Positions 25,257 to 34,677 of a stretch of DNA of 64,000 nucleotides are shown one piece after another. A program made the translations under genes and the position numbers. The DNA lies in NCBI RefSeq assembly GCF_005503445.1, contig NZ_SCOH01000008.1:62001-126000 (forward strand), in the 5' to 3' direction. The DNA comes from Chitinivorax sp. B (GTDB taxonomy: Bacteria; Pseudomonadota; Gammaproteobacteria; Burkholderiales; SCOH01). The notes beneath the pieces were generated by a model, which saw nothing but the letters and a program-made list of their open reading frames with translations, ran no database searches and was not told the origin of the DNA. How positions within the stretch are numbered: position 1 is the stretch's first letter; each line of letters opens with the position of its first letter.

Positions 25257-26783
25257 ATGAACGCCGTTAAACCCGTTGTACTGCTGATTCTGGATGGATT
25301 TGGACACCGACTCGAAGGAGACGATAACGCCATTCTGCATGCGAACAAACCAAATTGGGACCGTCTGTGTCAGACCTATCCCTACACCACCATCAATGCA
25401 TCTGAACAATTTGTAGGGTTGCCAGCACATCAATTTGGCAATTCTGAAGTTGGTCATTTGAATATTGGTGCCGGGCGAATCATCCGGCAGGATATCTCCC
25501 GAATCGATTACGACATCGACACCGGCGAATTCTTCAATAATTTGACCCTGGTTGAAGCCGCCAAACAGGCTAAACAGCGAGGCAGCAGGCTCCATATCAT
25601 CGGGTTAGTGTCTGATGGTGGTGTACACAGTCATGAAAATCATTTGTTTGCACTTTTGAAACTGGCCTCTGCTCAAGGTGTGCCAGACGTTGTGGTGCAT
25701 GTGTTTCTGGATGGGCGTGACACGCCACCACGCAGTGCGGAAACCTATCTGAAACGTCTGGAGGCCCAGTGTGCCGAACATGGTGGCCGAATTGCAACGC
25801 TCGCCGGACGTTACTTTGCGATGGATCGTGATAAGCGCTGGGAGCGGGTTGAACCGGTCTATGACATGCTGACCCAAGGTGTCGCAGAATTTCATGCAGA
25901 CACTGCGCTGGAAGGTTTGGCAGCAGCATATGAACGCGGTGAAAATGACGAGTTCGTCAAACCCACCGTAATCGGCACATCGCGCTCAATCCACGATGGT
26001 GACAGTGTCATCTTCATCAATTTCCGAGCGGATCGAGCTCGGCAATTGACACAAGCATTACACTGGGCACATTTTGACGGCTTTGCTCGTAAAGTATTCC
26101 CCAAGCTCGCCTATTTCTGCTCCATGTCCAGTTACGGCGAGGCCTATGGCAACCCGGTTGCATTTCCTCCTCAGCGCTTCAGCAACACCCTTGGCGAATA
26201 TTTGGGGAAGCTGGGTCTCAAGCAGCTTCGCATCGCTGAAACCGAAAAGTATCCACATGTCACCTACTTCTTGAGTGGTGGTGAAGAACAACCTTATCCA
26301 GGTGAAGATCGTATTCTGGTCCCCTCACCCAAAGTCGCCACCTATGATTTACAGCCAGAAATGAGTGCATTTGAGGTCACCGACAAGCTGGTTGCTGCTA
26401 TCAAAAGCGGTCAATATGCTGCCATGATCTGCAACTATGCCAATGGAGATATGGTGGGACATACCGGCATGTTTGACGCGGCCAAACGGGCCATCGAAGC
26501 ACTTGATCAGTGTGTTGGCCAAGTAGTTGAAGCGGCATTGCAAGTAGGTGCTGAGGTGCTGATTACCGCAGACCATGGTAATGCCGAAATGATGCATGAC
26601 CACATCAGCGGCCAGATGCACACTCAGCATACAACCAATCTGGTCCCCTTCCTGTATATTGGAAGGCCGGCCACATTGTCTGCGACAGGTGCCTTGCAGG
26701 ATGTGGCACCAACACTGTTGCATATGATGGGTGTGCCCAAACCAGATGAAATGACAGGCCACTCCCTGATTCAATTCACGTGA
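25257..26783 (+). CDS. gpmI: 2,3-bisphosphoglycerate-independent phosphoglycerate mutase
   Basis: 508 residues of the Mn2+-dependent alkaline-phosphatase superfamily enzyme. The N-terminal metal site is in LLILDGFG (Asp13) and the phosphoserine is in NSEVGHLNIGAGR (Ser63). HVFLDGRDTPPRSA, NFRADRARQLT and ITADHGNAEMM supply the remaining signatures. It interconverts 3- and 2-phosphoglycerate in glycolysis and gluconeogenesis. The stop overlaps the GTG start of envC. The gpmI-envC-ctpA order is common in proteobacteria. Confidence 0.97.
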   Translation: MNAVKPVVLLILDGFGHRLEGDDNAILHANKPNWDRLCQTYPYTTINASEQFVGLPAHQFGNSEVGHLNIGAGRIIRQDISRIDYDIDTGEFFNNLTLVEAAKQAKQRGSRLHIIGLVSDGGVHSHENHLFALLKLASAQGVPDVVVHVFLDGRDTPPRSAETYLKRLEAQCAEHGGRIATLAGRYFAMDRDKRWERVEPVYDMLTQGVAEFHADTALEGLAAAYERGENDEFVKPTVIGTSRSIHDGDSVIFINFRADRARQLTQALHWAHFDGFARKVFPKLAYFCSMSSYGEAYGNPVAFPPQRFSNTLGEYLGKLGLKQLRIAETEKYPHVTYFLSGGEEQPYPGEDRILVPSPKVATYDLQPEMSAFEVTDKLVAAIKSGQYAAMICNYANGDMVGHTGMFDAAKRAIEALDQCVGQVVEAALQVGAEVLITADHGNAEMMHDHISGQMHTQHTTNLVPFLYIGRPATLSATGALQDVAPTLLHMMGVPKPDEMTGHSLIQFT

Positions 26784-28087
26784 CCCGCCTGCCGATCCCC
26801 CTGTTGACCTTGGCGCTGTTGATCACAGCGCCAACTGTGCTCACTGCGCCCAAGGAAACCGCCCCCCCCAAAGCAGAACTGAAAGAACTCAAACAGCAGA
26901 TAGAAACCCTGCAGCAACAAATCCAGCAGGGTGAAGCTGTTAAGGCTGAAGCGACCGATGCACTGAAAGAGTCCGAGAGTGCGATCTCCAGCGCGCGGCG
27001 CACGCTTGAGCAATTGAGCCGTGAACATCAGCAATTGAGGCAAGAGCTACAAACACTGAAGGATAACTTAGCACAGCGCCATGATGAAACGACAAAGCGA
27101 CAATTGCAACTTGGCAAGCTACTGAATGCACATTACCGTGCTGGGCAGATCGATGCGGTCAAACTGATCCTGTCCAATCAGGATTTAGCCTCAGCACAGC
27201 GGGAACTGGGCTATTACCGATATATTGCCCAAGCCGAAGCCAAATTGATTGGTGAGTTGCAACAGCAAATCAGTATCCTGAAGCAGCTGGTAGAAGAAAC
27301 CGCCGACAAAGCACGACAATTACAAAAGGTCGAACAGGAAAAACGCGAATATAAGCGTGAATTGGAGGGCCAGAAGCAAGCCCGTTCAGCCACGTTGAAT
27401 AAAATTTCCGCCGACCTGAAGACCCGTCGTGCGCAAGTCGACAAGCTGAAAGCAGATGAACAGCGGTTGACCCAGCTGATTGAGCGACTGGCCAGACTAG
27501 CGGAACAACGTGCCAAAGCGGAACGGGAACGGACTGCCAAACTGGCAGCTGAACAGGCAAAAGCCCGCCAACGCGCACTTGCTGCTGCTAATCGCAACAA
27601 GCGTGAAACCAAATCGAATGGTCAATCGTCTAACGGCTCAACCAAACCGATTGAACGGAACGAACAAATTCCAGAGCCTACAACTGGCAGCAGTAACTTT
27701 GTTACCCTGAAGGGTCGGTTACGACTCCCGGTACGCGGTGACATCCTGCATCGTTTTGGTGATGCCCGTGCAGATGGGGGCACCACCTGGAAAGGTATGT
27801 TCATTCGGACAGGTAATAATGACCCGGTACATGCAGTTGCCGCTGGTCAGGTGGTATTTGCCGACTGGCTGCGTGGCTTCGGCAACTTGTTGATCATTGA
27901 CCATGGGGGTGGATACCTTAGCTTGTATGGCCATAATGAATCCGTGTTGAAACAACCGGGTGATCGGGTCAGTGCCGGGGATGTTGTGGGTCGTACGGGG
28001 AATACCGGCGGGTCGGATGAAACCGGGTTATACTTTGAATTGAGACATTTGGGTAAGCCATTGAACCCCGCTCAATGGGCCAGCTGA
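26780..28087 (+). CDS. envC: murein hydrolase activator EnvC (degenerate LytM domain)
   Basis: 435 residues starting at a GTG that overlaps the gpmI stop (GTGA). A signal peptide is followed by a long coiled coil (about 35-270, with Gln/Glu/Arg-rich heptads), a low-complexity linker, and a C-terminal M23/LytM domain from about 320. In that domain the first metal His is replaced (WKGMFI instead of HxGxD) and the HxH end is altered (GLYFELRH), so it is probably catalytically inactive, as in EnvC. EnvC activates septal amidases; the amidase gene amiC is 6.5 kb away at 34647. Confidence 0.9.
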   Translation: MTRLPIPLLTLALLITAPTVLTAPKETAPPKAELKELKQQIETLQQQIQQGEAVKAEATDALKESESAISSARRTLEQLSREHQQLRQELQTLKDNLAQRHDETTKRQLQLGKLLNAHYRAGQIDAVKLILSNQDLASAQRELGYYRYIAQAEAKLIGELQQQISILKQLVEETADKARQLQKVEQEKREYKRELEGQKQARSATLNKISADLKTRRAQVDKLKADEQRLTQLIERLARLAEQRAKAERERTAKLAAEQAKARQRALAAANRNKRETKSNGQSSNGSTKPIERNEQIPEPTTGSSNFVTLKGRLRLPVRGDILHRFGDARADGGTTWKGMFIRTGNNDPVHAVAAGQVVFADWLRGFGNLLIIDHGGGYLSLYGHNESVLKQPGDRVSAGDVVGRTGNTGGSDETGLYFELRHLGKPLNPAQWAS

Positions 28088-28141
28088 CCTACTGTTTGGT
28101 TTATCTGCAATATAGTGTGTATCAGGAGGCAAGGCGCTTAC

Positions 28142-29590
28142 ATGCGTAACAACGTTCAGAAATTTAGCCTAGTATCTGCCGGCGTGGTCGTCGGTGTGCT
28201 ACTGAGCCTCAACTTCAGCGCCATCGCTGACAAAGCCGAACCACAACCGTTACCGGTTGAAGACCTCCGTGCATTTACTGACGTCTTCGGTCGTATCAAA
28301 GCAGATTATGTCGAGCCAGTTGAAGACAAGAAACTGATTCGTGAAGCCATCAATGGCATGCTGTCTGGGCTGGACCCCCATTCCGCTTACCTTGACGAAA
28401 ATGCGTTCAAGGATTTACGGGAATCCACTCAGGGCGAATTTGGTGGCCTGGGACTGGAAGTTGGCATGGAAGACGGTGTAGTCAAAGTAATCTCACCGAT
28501 TGAAGACAGCCCGGCATACAAAGCCGGTATGAAGGCAGGTGACTACATCATTAAGTTGGACGATACCAATGTGCGCGGATTGAGCTTGACTGATGCAGTC
28601 AAGAAAATGCGCGGTAAGCCCAATACCAGCATTACGTTGACAGTGCTGCGTAAAAGCGAAAGCAAGCCGCTGACTTTTACGTTGACTCGCTCCGTCATCA
28701 AGGTACAAAGTGTCCGCAACAAATTGCTGGATGATGGTTACGGTTACGTACGGGTTTCTCAGTTTCAGGAACATACGGTCGAGGATCTGGCCAAGGCAGT
28801 TGATAGCCTGTACAAGCAAAACAAAGGTGCACTGAAGGGATTTGTGCTGGACTTGCGCAATGATCCGGGCGGACTGCTGGATGCCGCAGTAGGTGTCTCC
28901 GCAGCTTTCCTGCCTGCTAATACTTTGGTGGTCTATACCGACGGTCGCGTTCAGGATGCCAAGATGCGTCGTTTCACCGTCAAGGACGACTATGCTCGTC
29001 GTGGTGATGACCCACTGAAAAACCTGCCCAAAGAAATCAAGAATGTCCCACTGGTAGTACTGGTCAATGGTGGCTCAGCATCAGCGTCGGAGATCGTGGC
29101 AGGGGCGTTGCAAGATCATAAACGCGCGATTGTTGTCGGCACCCAGACATTTGGTAAAGGCTCGGTGCAGACTGTGTTGCCATTATCTCCCAACACAGGT
29201 ATCAAGCTAACGACTGCACGGTATTACACCCCCAACGGTCGATCAATCCAGGCCAAGGGGATTGTGCCAGATGTGGAAGTGGAAGAAGCCCGACTGAGCG
29301 CCGTGGATGGCTTTGCTGGTTTGCGAGTACGTGAAGCTGATCTCACCGGTCATTTGGAAAATACCCAGGAATCCAATACTGACAAGCCGTCAGACAAGGC
29401 CAAGGATAAAGAACCAGCCAAACCTGCAGCCAAACCCAAAGCACCAACCAATAAACCGGACAGAACCGATGATGCCAAAGTTGAGGGTCCGATTGAGTTT
29501 GGATCAAAACAGGACTATCAGTTGCAACAAGCGCTGAATGTACTGAAAGTTCAACAGATCGTTGTCAACAAAATGGGCAGTAAGTCCTGA
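28142..29590 (+). CDS. ctpA: S41 family C-terminal processing peptidase
   Basis: 482 residues from the ATG at 28142. There is a signal or anchor helix (SAGVVVGVLLSLNFSAI), an N-terminal helical region with DPHSAYLDENAFKDL, a PDZ domain (about 90-170), and a protease core with the Ser motif GGSASASE (around 312-317) and the Lys in QTFGKGSVQ (Lys339). It is a periplasmic tail-specific protease that acts on envelope substrates. The C-terminus carries a Lys/Pro/Ala-rich segment (about 415-455). An upstream GTG at 28115 is a less likely start. A strong terminator follows. Confidence 0.94.
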   Translation: MRNNVQKFSLVSAGVVVGVLLSLNFSAIADKAEPQPLPVEDLRAFTDVFGRIKADYVEPVEDKKLIREAINGMLSGLDPHSAYLDENAFKDLRESTQGEFGGLGLEVGMEDGVVKVISPIEDSPAYKAGMKAGDYIIKLDDTNVRGLSLTDAVKKMRGKPNTSITLTVLRKSESKPLTFTLTRSVIKVQSVRNKLLDDGYGYVRVSQFQEHTVEDLAKAVDSLYKQNKGALKGFVLDLRNDPGGLLDAAVGVSAAFLPANTLVVYTDGRVQDAKMRRFTVKDDYARRGDDPLKNLPKEIKNVPLVVLVNGGSASASEIVAGALQDHKRAIVVGTQTFGKGSVQTVLPLSPNTGIKLTTARYYTPNGRSIQAKGIVPDVEVEEARLSAVDGFAGLRVREADLTGHLENTQESNTDKPSDKAKDKEPAKPAAKPKAPTNKPDRTDDAKVEGPIEFGSKQDYQLQQALNVLKVQQIVVNKMGSKS

Positions 29591-29595
29591 CTGGT

Positions 29596-29621
29596 AAACG
29601 GGCCGCAATTGCGGCCCGTTT
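29596..29621 (+). terminator. rho-independent terminator after ctpA
   Basis: An 11-bp perfect stem (AAACGGGCCGC, AATT loop, complementary arm) lies 6 bases after the ctpA stop. The T-run is short (GTTTAAT), but the stem is very GC-rich. Confidence 0.75.
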
Positions 29622-29652
29622 AATCTGTGCCCGCCAGGATGAGAGGGGGATC

Positions 29653-30051
29653 ATGCACGCAAGCGATGTGGTCAAAACCCACGATATCCGCTTTCATGTC
29701 CATCCAATGGAACAAGCCTCACAGGCCGCAACATGCTTGGCCACGCTCCCGAATGTCACTGTCGCTTATCTCCCAGCACATCAAAAAGTAGTGGTTCGCT
29801 ACTCGTTGGAACACTACACCCTTGCCGAGCTGGAGTGCTGGCTTATTGATCTAGGTTTTCATCTGGACAGCAGCTTATTAAGTCGTCTCAAACGCGCCTT
29901 GATCACTTATTGTGAGCAAGTGCAACGCGATAACCTGCAACAACCAGAACGACTGATAAAAAGACCAAGAGAAATCCACATCCGGGAATGGCAAAAGCAT
30001 GTACATGGTGACGATGACGATACGCCGGAAGAATGGCGACATTACCGCTAA
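29653..30051 (+). CDS. hypothetical protein with ferredoxin-like (HMA-like) N-terminal half
   Basis: 132 residues, soluble, with GAGGGGG before the ATG. The first 75 residues read like a beta-alpha-beta ferredoxin fold (DIRFHVHPMEQASQAATCLATL, VTVAYLPAHQKVVVRYSLEHYTLAELECWLIDLGF), similar in plan to heavy-metal-associated domains but lacking CxxC. The C-terminal half is charged and ends DDDDTPEEWRHYR. It follows the ctpA terminator and is probably transcribed alone. No function is assigned; a metal role is not supported. Confidence 0.65.
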   Translation: MHASDVVKTHDIRFHVHPMEQASQAATCLATLPNVTVAYLPAHQKVVVRYSLEHYTLAELECWLIDLGFHLDSSLLSRLKRALITYCEQVQRDNLQQPERLIKRPREIHIREWQKHVHGDDDDTPEEWRHYR

Positions 30052-30085
30052 ATCAGCTCTGTTGCGTATGTTGGATCCAACTGGC

Positions 30086-30439
30086 CTATTCTCGTTGTGA
30101 CAAATTCGCCTGCCAAGTCAGGAAGTGGTCAATGGCATGCAACGTATCCGATGGGCTGGAAATGAAATCCAGAAACTGCAGACCTAGATGATAATGTGTG
30201 CTGCTGACAGGCGTACAGCTTGTCACCAGGCAACGAGCCTGCAGCAAATGCTCGCCACGATTGTCCTGTAGCATAAAGATCACGTGGCAATCCTTACCTG
30301 GCGGTAATGGCTGATTATCAAGTACACCAACACCACCTGACGAAATATCCTCAATGTTGCCGATAACACTATGCCCATCAGGTGGAATGACTTTCACCCA
30401 GGTCTTCAGCTTGGCACGGGGATGGATTCGATTTTCCAT
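30086..30439 (-). CDS. PilZ domain protein (c-di-GMP binding)
   Basis: A single PilZ domain with both c-di-GMP motifs: RIHPR (RxxxR, near the N-terminus) and DISSGGVG (DxSxxG). Proteins of this size act as stand-alone c-di-GMP effectors in the cytosol. I use the ATG at 30439, which has GAGG upstream. An ATG at 30457 would add MRALHD. It is divergent from the PfkB kinase gene. A diguanylate cyclase that could supply the ligand is encoded at 36561, though no direct link is shown. Confidence 0.88.
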   Translation of the reverse strand: MENRIHPRAKLKTWVKVIPPDGHSVIGNIEDISSGGVGVLDNQPLPPGKDCHVIFMLQDNRGEHLLQARCLVTSCTPVSSTHYHLGLQFLDFISSPSDTLHAIDHFLTWQANLSQRE

Positions 30440-30495
30440 ATCGTGTAAGGCCCTCATGCTAGAATCGCCGCCAATTTCAACTTAAGGAATCGATG

Positions 30496-31431
30496 ATGAA
30501 TGCGCTGATTTGCGGCTCTATGGCGTTTGACACAATCATGGTCTTTCAGGATCGCTTTCGCCACCACATTTTGCCGGAGAAGGTTCATATGTTGAGCGTT
30601 TCCTTCCTGGTACCTGAGATGCGCCGGGAATTTGGTGGTACTGCTGGCAATATTGCCTACAACCTGAAATTGTTGGGTGGTGAGCCGCTGATCATGGCAA
30701 CGGTAGGTGACGATTTCGCGCCTTATCAAATTCGTCTCGAATCCATGGGTATTCCACAAACGCATATTCGCCATATTCCTGGCAATTTCACCGCGCAGGC
30801 ATTCATTACAACAGATCTGGACGACAACCAGATTACTGCATTCCATCCTGGTGCCATGTCGGAAGCACATCGTAACCACGTTGCGGACGCCAAGTCTGTT
30901 GACATTGGCATCATTGCCCCGGATGGCCGGGATGGCATGGTAAATCATGCACGCGAATTCAAGGCGGCTGGCATTCCATTCATTTTCGACCCGGGGCAAG
31001 GGTTACCGTTGTTCAATGGGGACGAGCTGCTACAGTTCATTGAACTTGCAGACTATATGGCAGTCAACGATTACGAAGCCCAGCTGTTGCAGGAACGTAC
31101 TGGCCTATCCCTGGACGCATTAGCCACGCGCGTCAAGGCTTTAGTTGTCACTCGAGGAGCTGACGGCTCGGAAATCTATGCCGATGGGCGCATCATCAAT
31201 ATTCCGAGTGTTGTCCCCACGGCAGTGGTTGACCCTACCGGGTGCGGCGACGCCTATCGGGCTGGATTGATTTATGGCATTGAACAACATTGGGCCTGGG
31301 AAAAGACAGGTCGGCTGGCCTCCCTGCTGGGCTCATTGAAAATCGCCTGCCGGGGTCCACAAAACCATACCTTTGATCGGGATAGCCTTGCAGCAGCCTA
31401 TCAGGCGGCGTTTAATGAGTCGCTGTGGTAA
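30496..31431 (+). CDS. PfkB family carbohydrate or nucleoside kinase
   Basis: 311 residues with the ribokinase fold: ALICGSMAFDTIMVF at the start, FGGTAGNIAYNLKLLGGEP (substrate lid region), and the C-terminal PfkB signature DPTGCGDAYRAGLIYG with the catalytic Asp. The N-terminal part resembles adenosine-kinase-like members of betaproteobacteria, but the substrate cannot be read from the sequence. AAGGA lies upstream; ATGs at 30493 and 30496 are both possible, and the second has better spacing. The CDS ends inside the possible 5' extension of the next gene. Confidence 0.88.
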   Translation: MNALICGSMAFDTIMVFQDRFRHHILPEKVHMLSVSFLVPEMRREFGGTAGNIAYNLKLLGGEPLIMATVGDDFAPYQIRLESMGIPQTHIRHIPGNFTAQAFITTDLDDNQITAFHPGAMSEAHRNHVADAKSVDIGIIAPDGRDGMVNHAREFKAAGIPFIFDPGQGLPLFNGDELLQFIELADYMAVNDYEAQLLQERTGLSLDALATRVKALVVTRGADGSEIYADGRIINIPSVVPTAVVDPTGCGDAYRAGLIYGIEQHWAWEKTGRLASLLGSLKIACRGPQNHTFDRDSLAAAYQAAFNESLW

Positions 31432-31466
31432 GCAGACGACATCGAACACAAGTGAGTGAATCTATC

Positions 31467-31937
31467 ATGATGCAATCCCATAAATTAGTGGTCTTGACGT
31501 TACTGACCGGATCAATCGCCTTGGGTGGCTGCGCCAGCGGCCTGACGGGTGATACCTATAGCCGTGACGATGCACGTGTTGAACAAAGTGTACGCCATGC
31601 AGTCGTTACGGGTGTACGCCCTGTTGTACTGGAAGGCGAGTCATCTCAACTGGGCGTGTTGGGTGGCGCGGCCCTGGGTGGTATTGCTGGCAGTGAGATG
31701 GGCAAAGGCCGTGGCAGCGCGGCTGGTGCAATTGCAGGTGCAATTGTAGGTGGCATTGCCGGCGCAGCCATTGAGAAATCTTCCGGCACCAAGCAAGGGG
31801 TCGAGGTCACGGTCAAATTGGCCGATGGGCGCGAAGTCGCCATTGTTCAGGAGGCATCATCAAAAGAGATGTTCCGCCCGGGGGATAAGGTTCGCCTGTT
31901 GTCTCGAGGTGGTACCACACGTGTCACACCCGAATAA
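31467..31937 (+). CDS. outer membrane lipoprotein with glycine-zipper (SlyB-like)
   Basis: 156 residues. The signal peptide ends in a lipobox (ALGGC). The mature part has a glycine-zipper membrane hairpin (VLGGAALGGIAGSEMGKGRG... AGAIAGAIVGGIAGAAIE), and a C-terminal beta domain reads VEVTVKLADGREVAIVQE and FRPGDKVRLLSRGGTTRV. This is the SlyB/Pcp architecture found in proteobacterial envelopes. The longer frame from 31425 lacks a sensible N-terminus, so I chose the ATG at 31467 before the signal peptide. Confidence 0.88.
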   Translation: MMQSHKLVVLTLLTGSIALGGCASGLTGDTYSRDDARVEQSVRHAVVTGVRPVVLEGESSQLGVLGGAALGGIAGSEMGKGRGSAAGAIAGAIVGGIAGAAIEKSSGTKQGVEVTVKLADGREVAIVQEASSKEMFRPGDKVRLLSRGGTTRVTPE

Positions 31938-31948
31938 TTCCGTTACAA

Positions 31949-31979
31949 GCCTGAAGCCCCCTGAATCGGTGCTTCAGGC
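31949..31979 (+). terminator. hairpin after the SlyB-like gene (weak terminator)
   Basis: A 9-bp stem GCCTGAAGC/GCTTCAGGC with a 13-base loop lies 12 bases past the stop. No T-run follows, so intrinsic termination is doubtful. Confidence 0.4.
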
Positions 31980-32015
31980 CATTCTGATCTGCCATGGCTT
32001 TCGATTTCAGCAGTA

Positions 32016-32783
32016 CTATCTCAGGCTGATATCCTGTATCTCTTTTTCGAAACGTGCTATATCCCCCCGCCCTCTGATTGTCTCCAGTCCTTTATCAAAC
32101 TCTTCAATCAAAAATGCATTGCGTGGTAATTTACGGCTCAGGATCAGATGTAAGGTCTCAACCTGAAGCTCTTTAGGGTGATAAGTCAGGCGACTGGCTT
32201 CATCCGGTGTCAATTGCGCCAATAAGGACAAACCCACGATGCGGTTCATCGGGAATAGGTCGATTCGCCCACCAGCCAGTTTTCGCAAGTTGACAAGGTC
32301 ACTACTGGCTACTGCTGTTTTAAGTTTGCCGAGCTGCCGCAACGCATTGAATGCCTTGCCATAATCGTAACCATCAGAAATACCAATCCGGTAGGGCTGG
32401 ATGTCCGCCATGTTTTCCCAATTGAAACGCAGATTACGTCGATGAAAGAAAACATAGTCCCCATAGATCACCGGGGCACTGAAGTAAAACTGCTGCTCAC
32501 GTTCTGCATTTTTAAGCCAGACCACCGATCCATCCCATGCCCCCTCCCTAGCCAGCTCAAAAGCCCGTTTCCAAGGAAAGAAGCCATATTCAACATTGAT
32601 GCCACGTTCGGCATAAGCCACCCTGACAATTCGAGAAGCCAAGCCATCGTACGGCATCGCCGGCGACAAAAAAGGCGGCCAATCACCATTGGTCAACCGT
32701 ACCGTCGTATCCGCATGGCTTGAGCCGGCAAGGAACAAATACAGCAGGCACCAGCCCCACGACCTCCTCAATACTCTCGTCAT
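32016..32783 (-). CDS. periplasmic substrate-binding-like protein (family 3), orphan
   Basis: 255 residues with a signal peptide (WCLLYLFLAGSSHA) and a family-3 binding fold: VRLTNGDWPPFLSPAMPYDGLASRIV, the FPWKRAFELA motif, and ADIQPYRIGISDGYDYGKAF. The ligand-binding Arg/Asp region typical of amino-acid binders is not conserved in an obvious way. The FPWKRA motif is shared with many orphan proteins of this type in Gammaproteobacteria and Betaproteobacteria. There is no transporter next to it. Confidence 0.78.
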   Translation of the reverse strand: MTRVLRRSWGWCLLYLFLAGSSHADTTVRLTNGDWPPFLSPAMPYDGLASRIVRVAYAERGINVEYGFFPWKRAFELAREGAWDGSVVWLKNAEREQQFYFSAPVIYGDYVFFHRRNLRFNWENMADIQPYRIGISDGYDYGKAFNALRQLGKLKTAVASSDLVNLRKLAGGRIDLFPMNRIVGLSLLAQLTPDEASRLTYHPKELQVETLHLILSRKLPRNAFLIEEFDKGLETIRGRGDIARFEKEIQDISLR

Positions 32784-32931
32784 GCCATCCGCCGCACCAC
32801 ATATAATTGTGAAAATTGTATTTTACCCATATGACAGTTCGTTTCTTTCACTCGCGGCACCCCCATCTTTTGGGGCGGTTACCTAGTTTGCGTTGACATT
32901 GTTTCATAGTGCGAAATCATATCAACGGAGC

Positions 32932-34020
32932 CTAGGATAGTTCCTCACCTGTAGGCTGACTTTCAATATTTGCCGCTAAAACATGCTGGGCCAACGACCA
33001 ATTGACATGTTCCCGTACTAATGGTGAGGGATCATCTGCTCGTGCTTGTAGTGCTGCTATCACAGCGGGGCTACTAGGAGCATTACCTAGGCCTACAGCC
33101 AGATTACGCAGCCAACGCTCGTAGCCAATACGATAAATGGCACTCCCTGCCATACGCAGTTGAAAGACTTCCTCCGTCCAGGCGAATAGATCAATCAGAC
33201 TGCTACTGTCAAGGCCGTTGCGAATGGCGAAATCCGGTTCAGTACTATGCTGGGCGAAACGATTCCAAGGACAGGTCAGTTGGCAATCATCGCAGCCATA
33301 AACACGGTTACCGATCATAGGACGAAATTCAACTGGAATTGGCCCATGCAGCTCGATAGTCAAGTAGGAAATACAGCGGCGCGCGTCCACTTGGTAAGGT
33401 GCCACAATCGCTTGTGTCGGACAAATATCGATACAACGGGTACAACGTCCACAATGCTCCTGTACCGAGTCATCAGCTGGCAAAGGTAAGTCGGTAAAGA
33501 TTTCGCCCAGAAAAAACATTGAACCAGCATCCCGCGACAACAGCAGCGTATGTTTACCACGCCACCCATTCCCAGCTTGGGAAGCCAGCTGTACCTCCAT
33601 CACGGGCGCCGAGTCAGTAAATACCCGAAAACCCATTGGTCCTGCCACTTTATTGATCTTGTCTGCCAACTTTTGCAGTCGATTGCGCAGTACCTTGTGG
33701 TAATCACGTCCCAACGCATAACGGGAAATATAAGCAGCATCACCATCCTTCAGTGTTTCCCAGGCATCACGACTATTTGCCGGCACATAATTCATGCGAC
33801 AGGAAATGATGGATAAGGTACCCGGTACCAATTCCGCAGGACGGGCACGTTTCAGCCCGTGACGGGCCATATAATCCATTTCACCATGATAGCCAGCCTC
33901 CAGCCAAGCCAACAACCCAGGCTCCATAATGGAAAGATCGATACCGGACACGCCAGCTTGCCCAAATCCCAGATCGTGCGCCCAGGTCTTGATATTGGCT
34001 TTGAGTAATTGGTAATCCAT
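32932..34020 (-). CDS. queG: epoxyqueuosine reductase QueG
   Basis: 362 residues from the ATG at 34020, which gives the family start (MDYQLLKANIKTWAHDLGF). Visible signatures are YHGEMDYMARHGLKRARPAELVPGT (cobalamin side) and two ferredoxin-like clusters, HCGRCTRCIDICPTQAI and GCDDCQLTCPWNRF. A HEAT-like helical tail follows. The enzyme reduces epoxyqueuosine to queuosine in tRNA anticodons using cobalamin and two [4Fe-4S] clusters. The frame is open back to 34230, but that extension has no family similarity and crosses the divergent tsaE start. Confidence 0.95.
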   Translation of the reverse strand: MDYQLLKANIKTWAHDLGFGQAGVSGIDLSIMEPGLLAWLEAGYHGEMDYMARHGLKRARPAELVPGTLSIISCRMNYVPANSRDAWETLKDGDAAYISRYALGRDYHKVLRNRLQKLADKINKVAGPMGFRVFTDSAPVMEVQLASQAGNGWRGKHTLLLSRDAGSMFFLGEIFTDLPLPADDSVQEHCGRCTRCIDICPTQAIVAPYQVDARRCISYLTIELHGPIPVEFRPMIGNRVYGCDDCQLTCPWNRFAQHSTEPDFAIRNGLDSSSLIDLFAWTEEVFQLRMAGSAIYRIGYERWLRNLAVGLGNAPSSPAVIAALQARADDPSPLVREHVNWSLAQHVLAANIESQPTGEELS

Positions 34021-34191
34021 GGAGGGAGACTCGAAAGCATTCATATATTGCATCCATGTGATGATACTGGAAACGCCAATACAGTGCCGCATAGCGGATT
34101 GGCCTATAATCCCAGCCGCCGGGCTCATCTGCCAGGTATGAACGATTTGACCGCTTGCCAATCTATTGCCGATGTTGTCTACGGAGTTGCC

Positions 34192-34677
34192 ATGTCCACT
34201 CGCCCTACCCTGCTGACCAGTCACCACCACTTACCGGATGAAGCAGCCACACTGGCACTGGGCGAACGACTGGCCCACTCCTTGCAGATGGGCTTGGTCA
34301 TTTATCTGCAAGGAGACTTGGGTGCAGGTAAAACAACGTTATCTCGCGGATTGCTGAGAGGGTTGGGATTTACTGGCAAAGTGAAAAGCCCAACCTATAC
34401 CTTGGTTGAACCTTATGTAATTTCTAGCTTATACTTGTATCACTTTGATTTGTATAGATTCAACGATCCGCTCGAATGGGAGGATGCGGGATTCCGAGAA
34501 TATTTCAATGCCGAGTCAATTTGTTTGGTGGAATGGCCTGACAAAGCGAGCGGCTTGCTACCCGCTCCTGATCTTGCGATTTACCTGGATGTTGCCGATA
34601 GCGGCCGCAAGCTAAGGATCGACGCGCTTACTACACGTGGTCAACAATGCCTGAACCGATTTACCCCACCGAACTGA
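34192..34677 (+). CDS. tsaE: tRNA threonylcarbamoyladenosine synthesis ATPase TsaE
   Basis: 161 residues with a P-loop (LQGDLGAGKTTLSRGLLRGLG), the switch VKSPTYTLVEPY, HFDLYRF and LVEWPDKA, all standard for TsaE. TsaE drives the TsaBD complex in t6A37 formation. I take the ATG at 34192. Its 3' end overlaps amiC by 31 bases, the usual tsaE-amidase pair of proteobacteria. Confidence 0.95.
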   Translation: MSTRPTLLTSHHHLPDEAATLALGERLAHSLQMGLVIYLQGDLGAGKTTLSRGLLRGLGFTGKVKSPTYTLVEPYVISSLYLYHFDLYRFNDPLEWEDAGFREYFNAESICLVEWPDKASGLLPAPDLAIYLDVADSGRKLRIDALTTRGQQCLNRFTPPN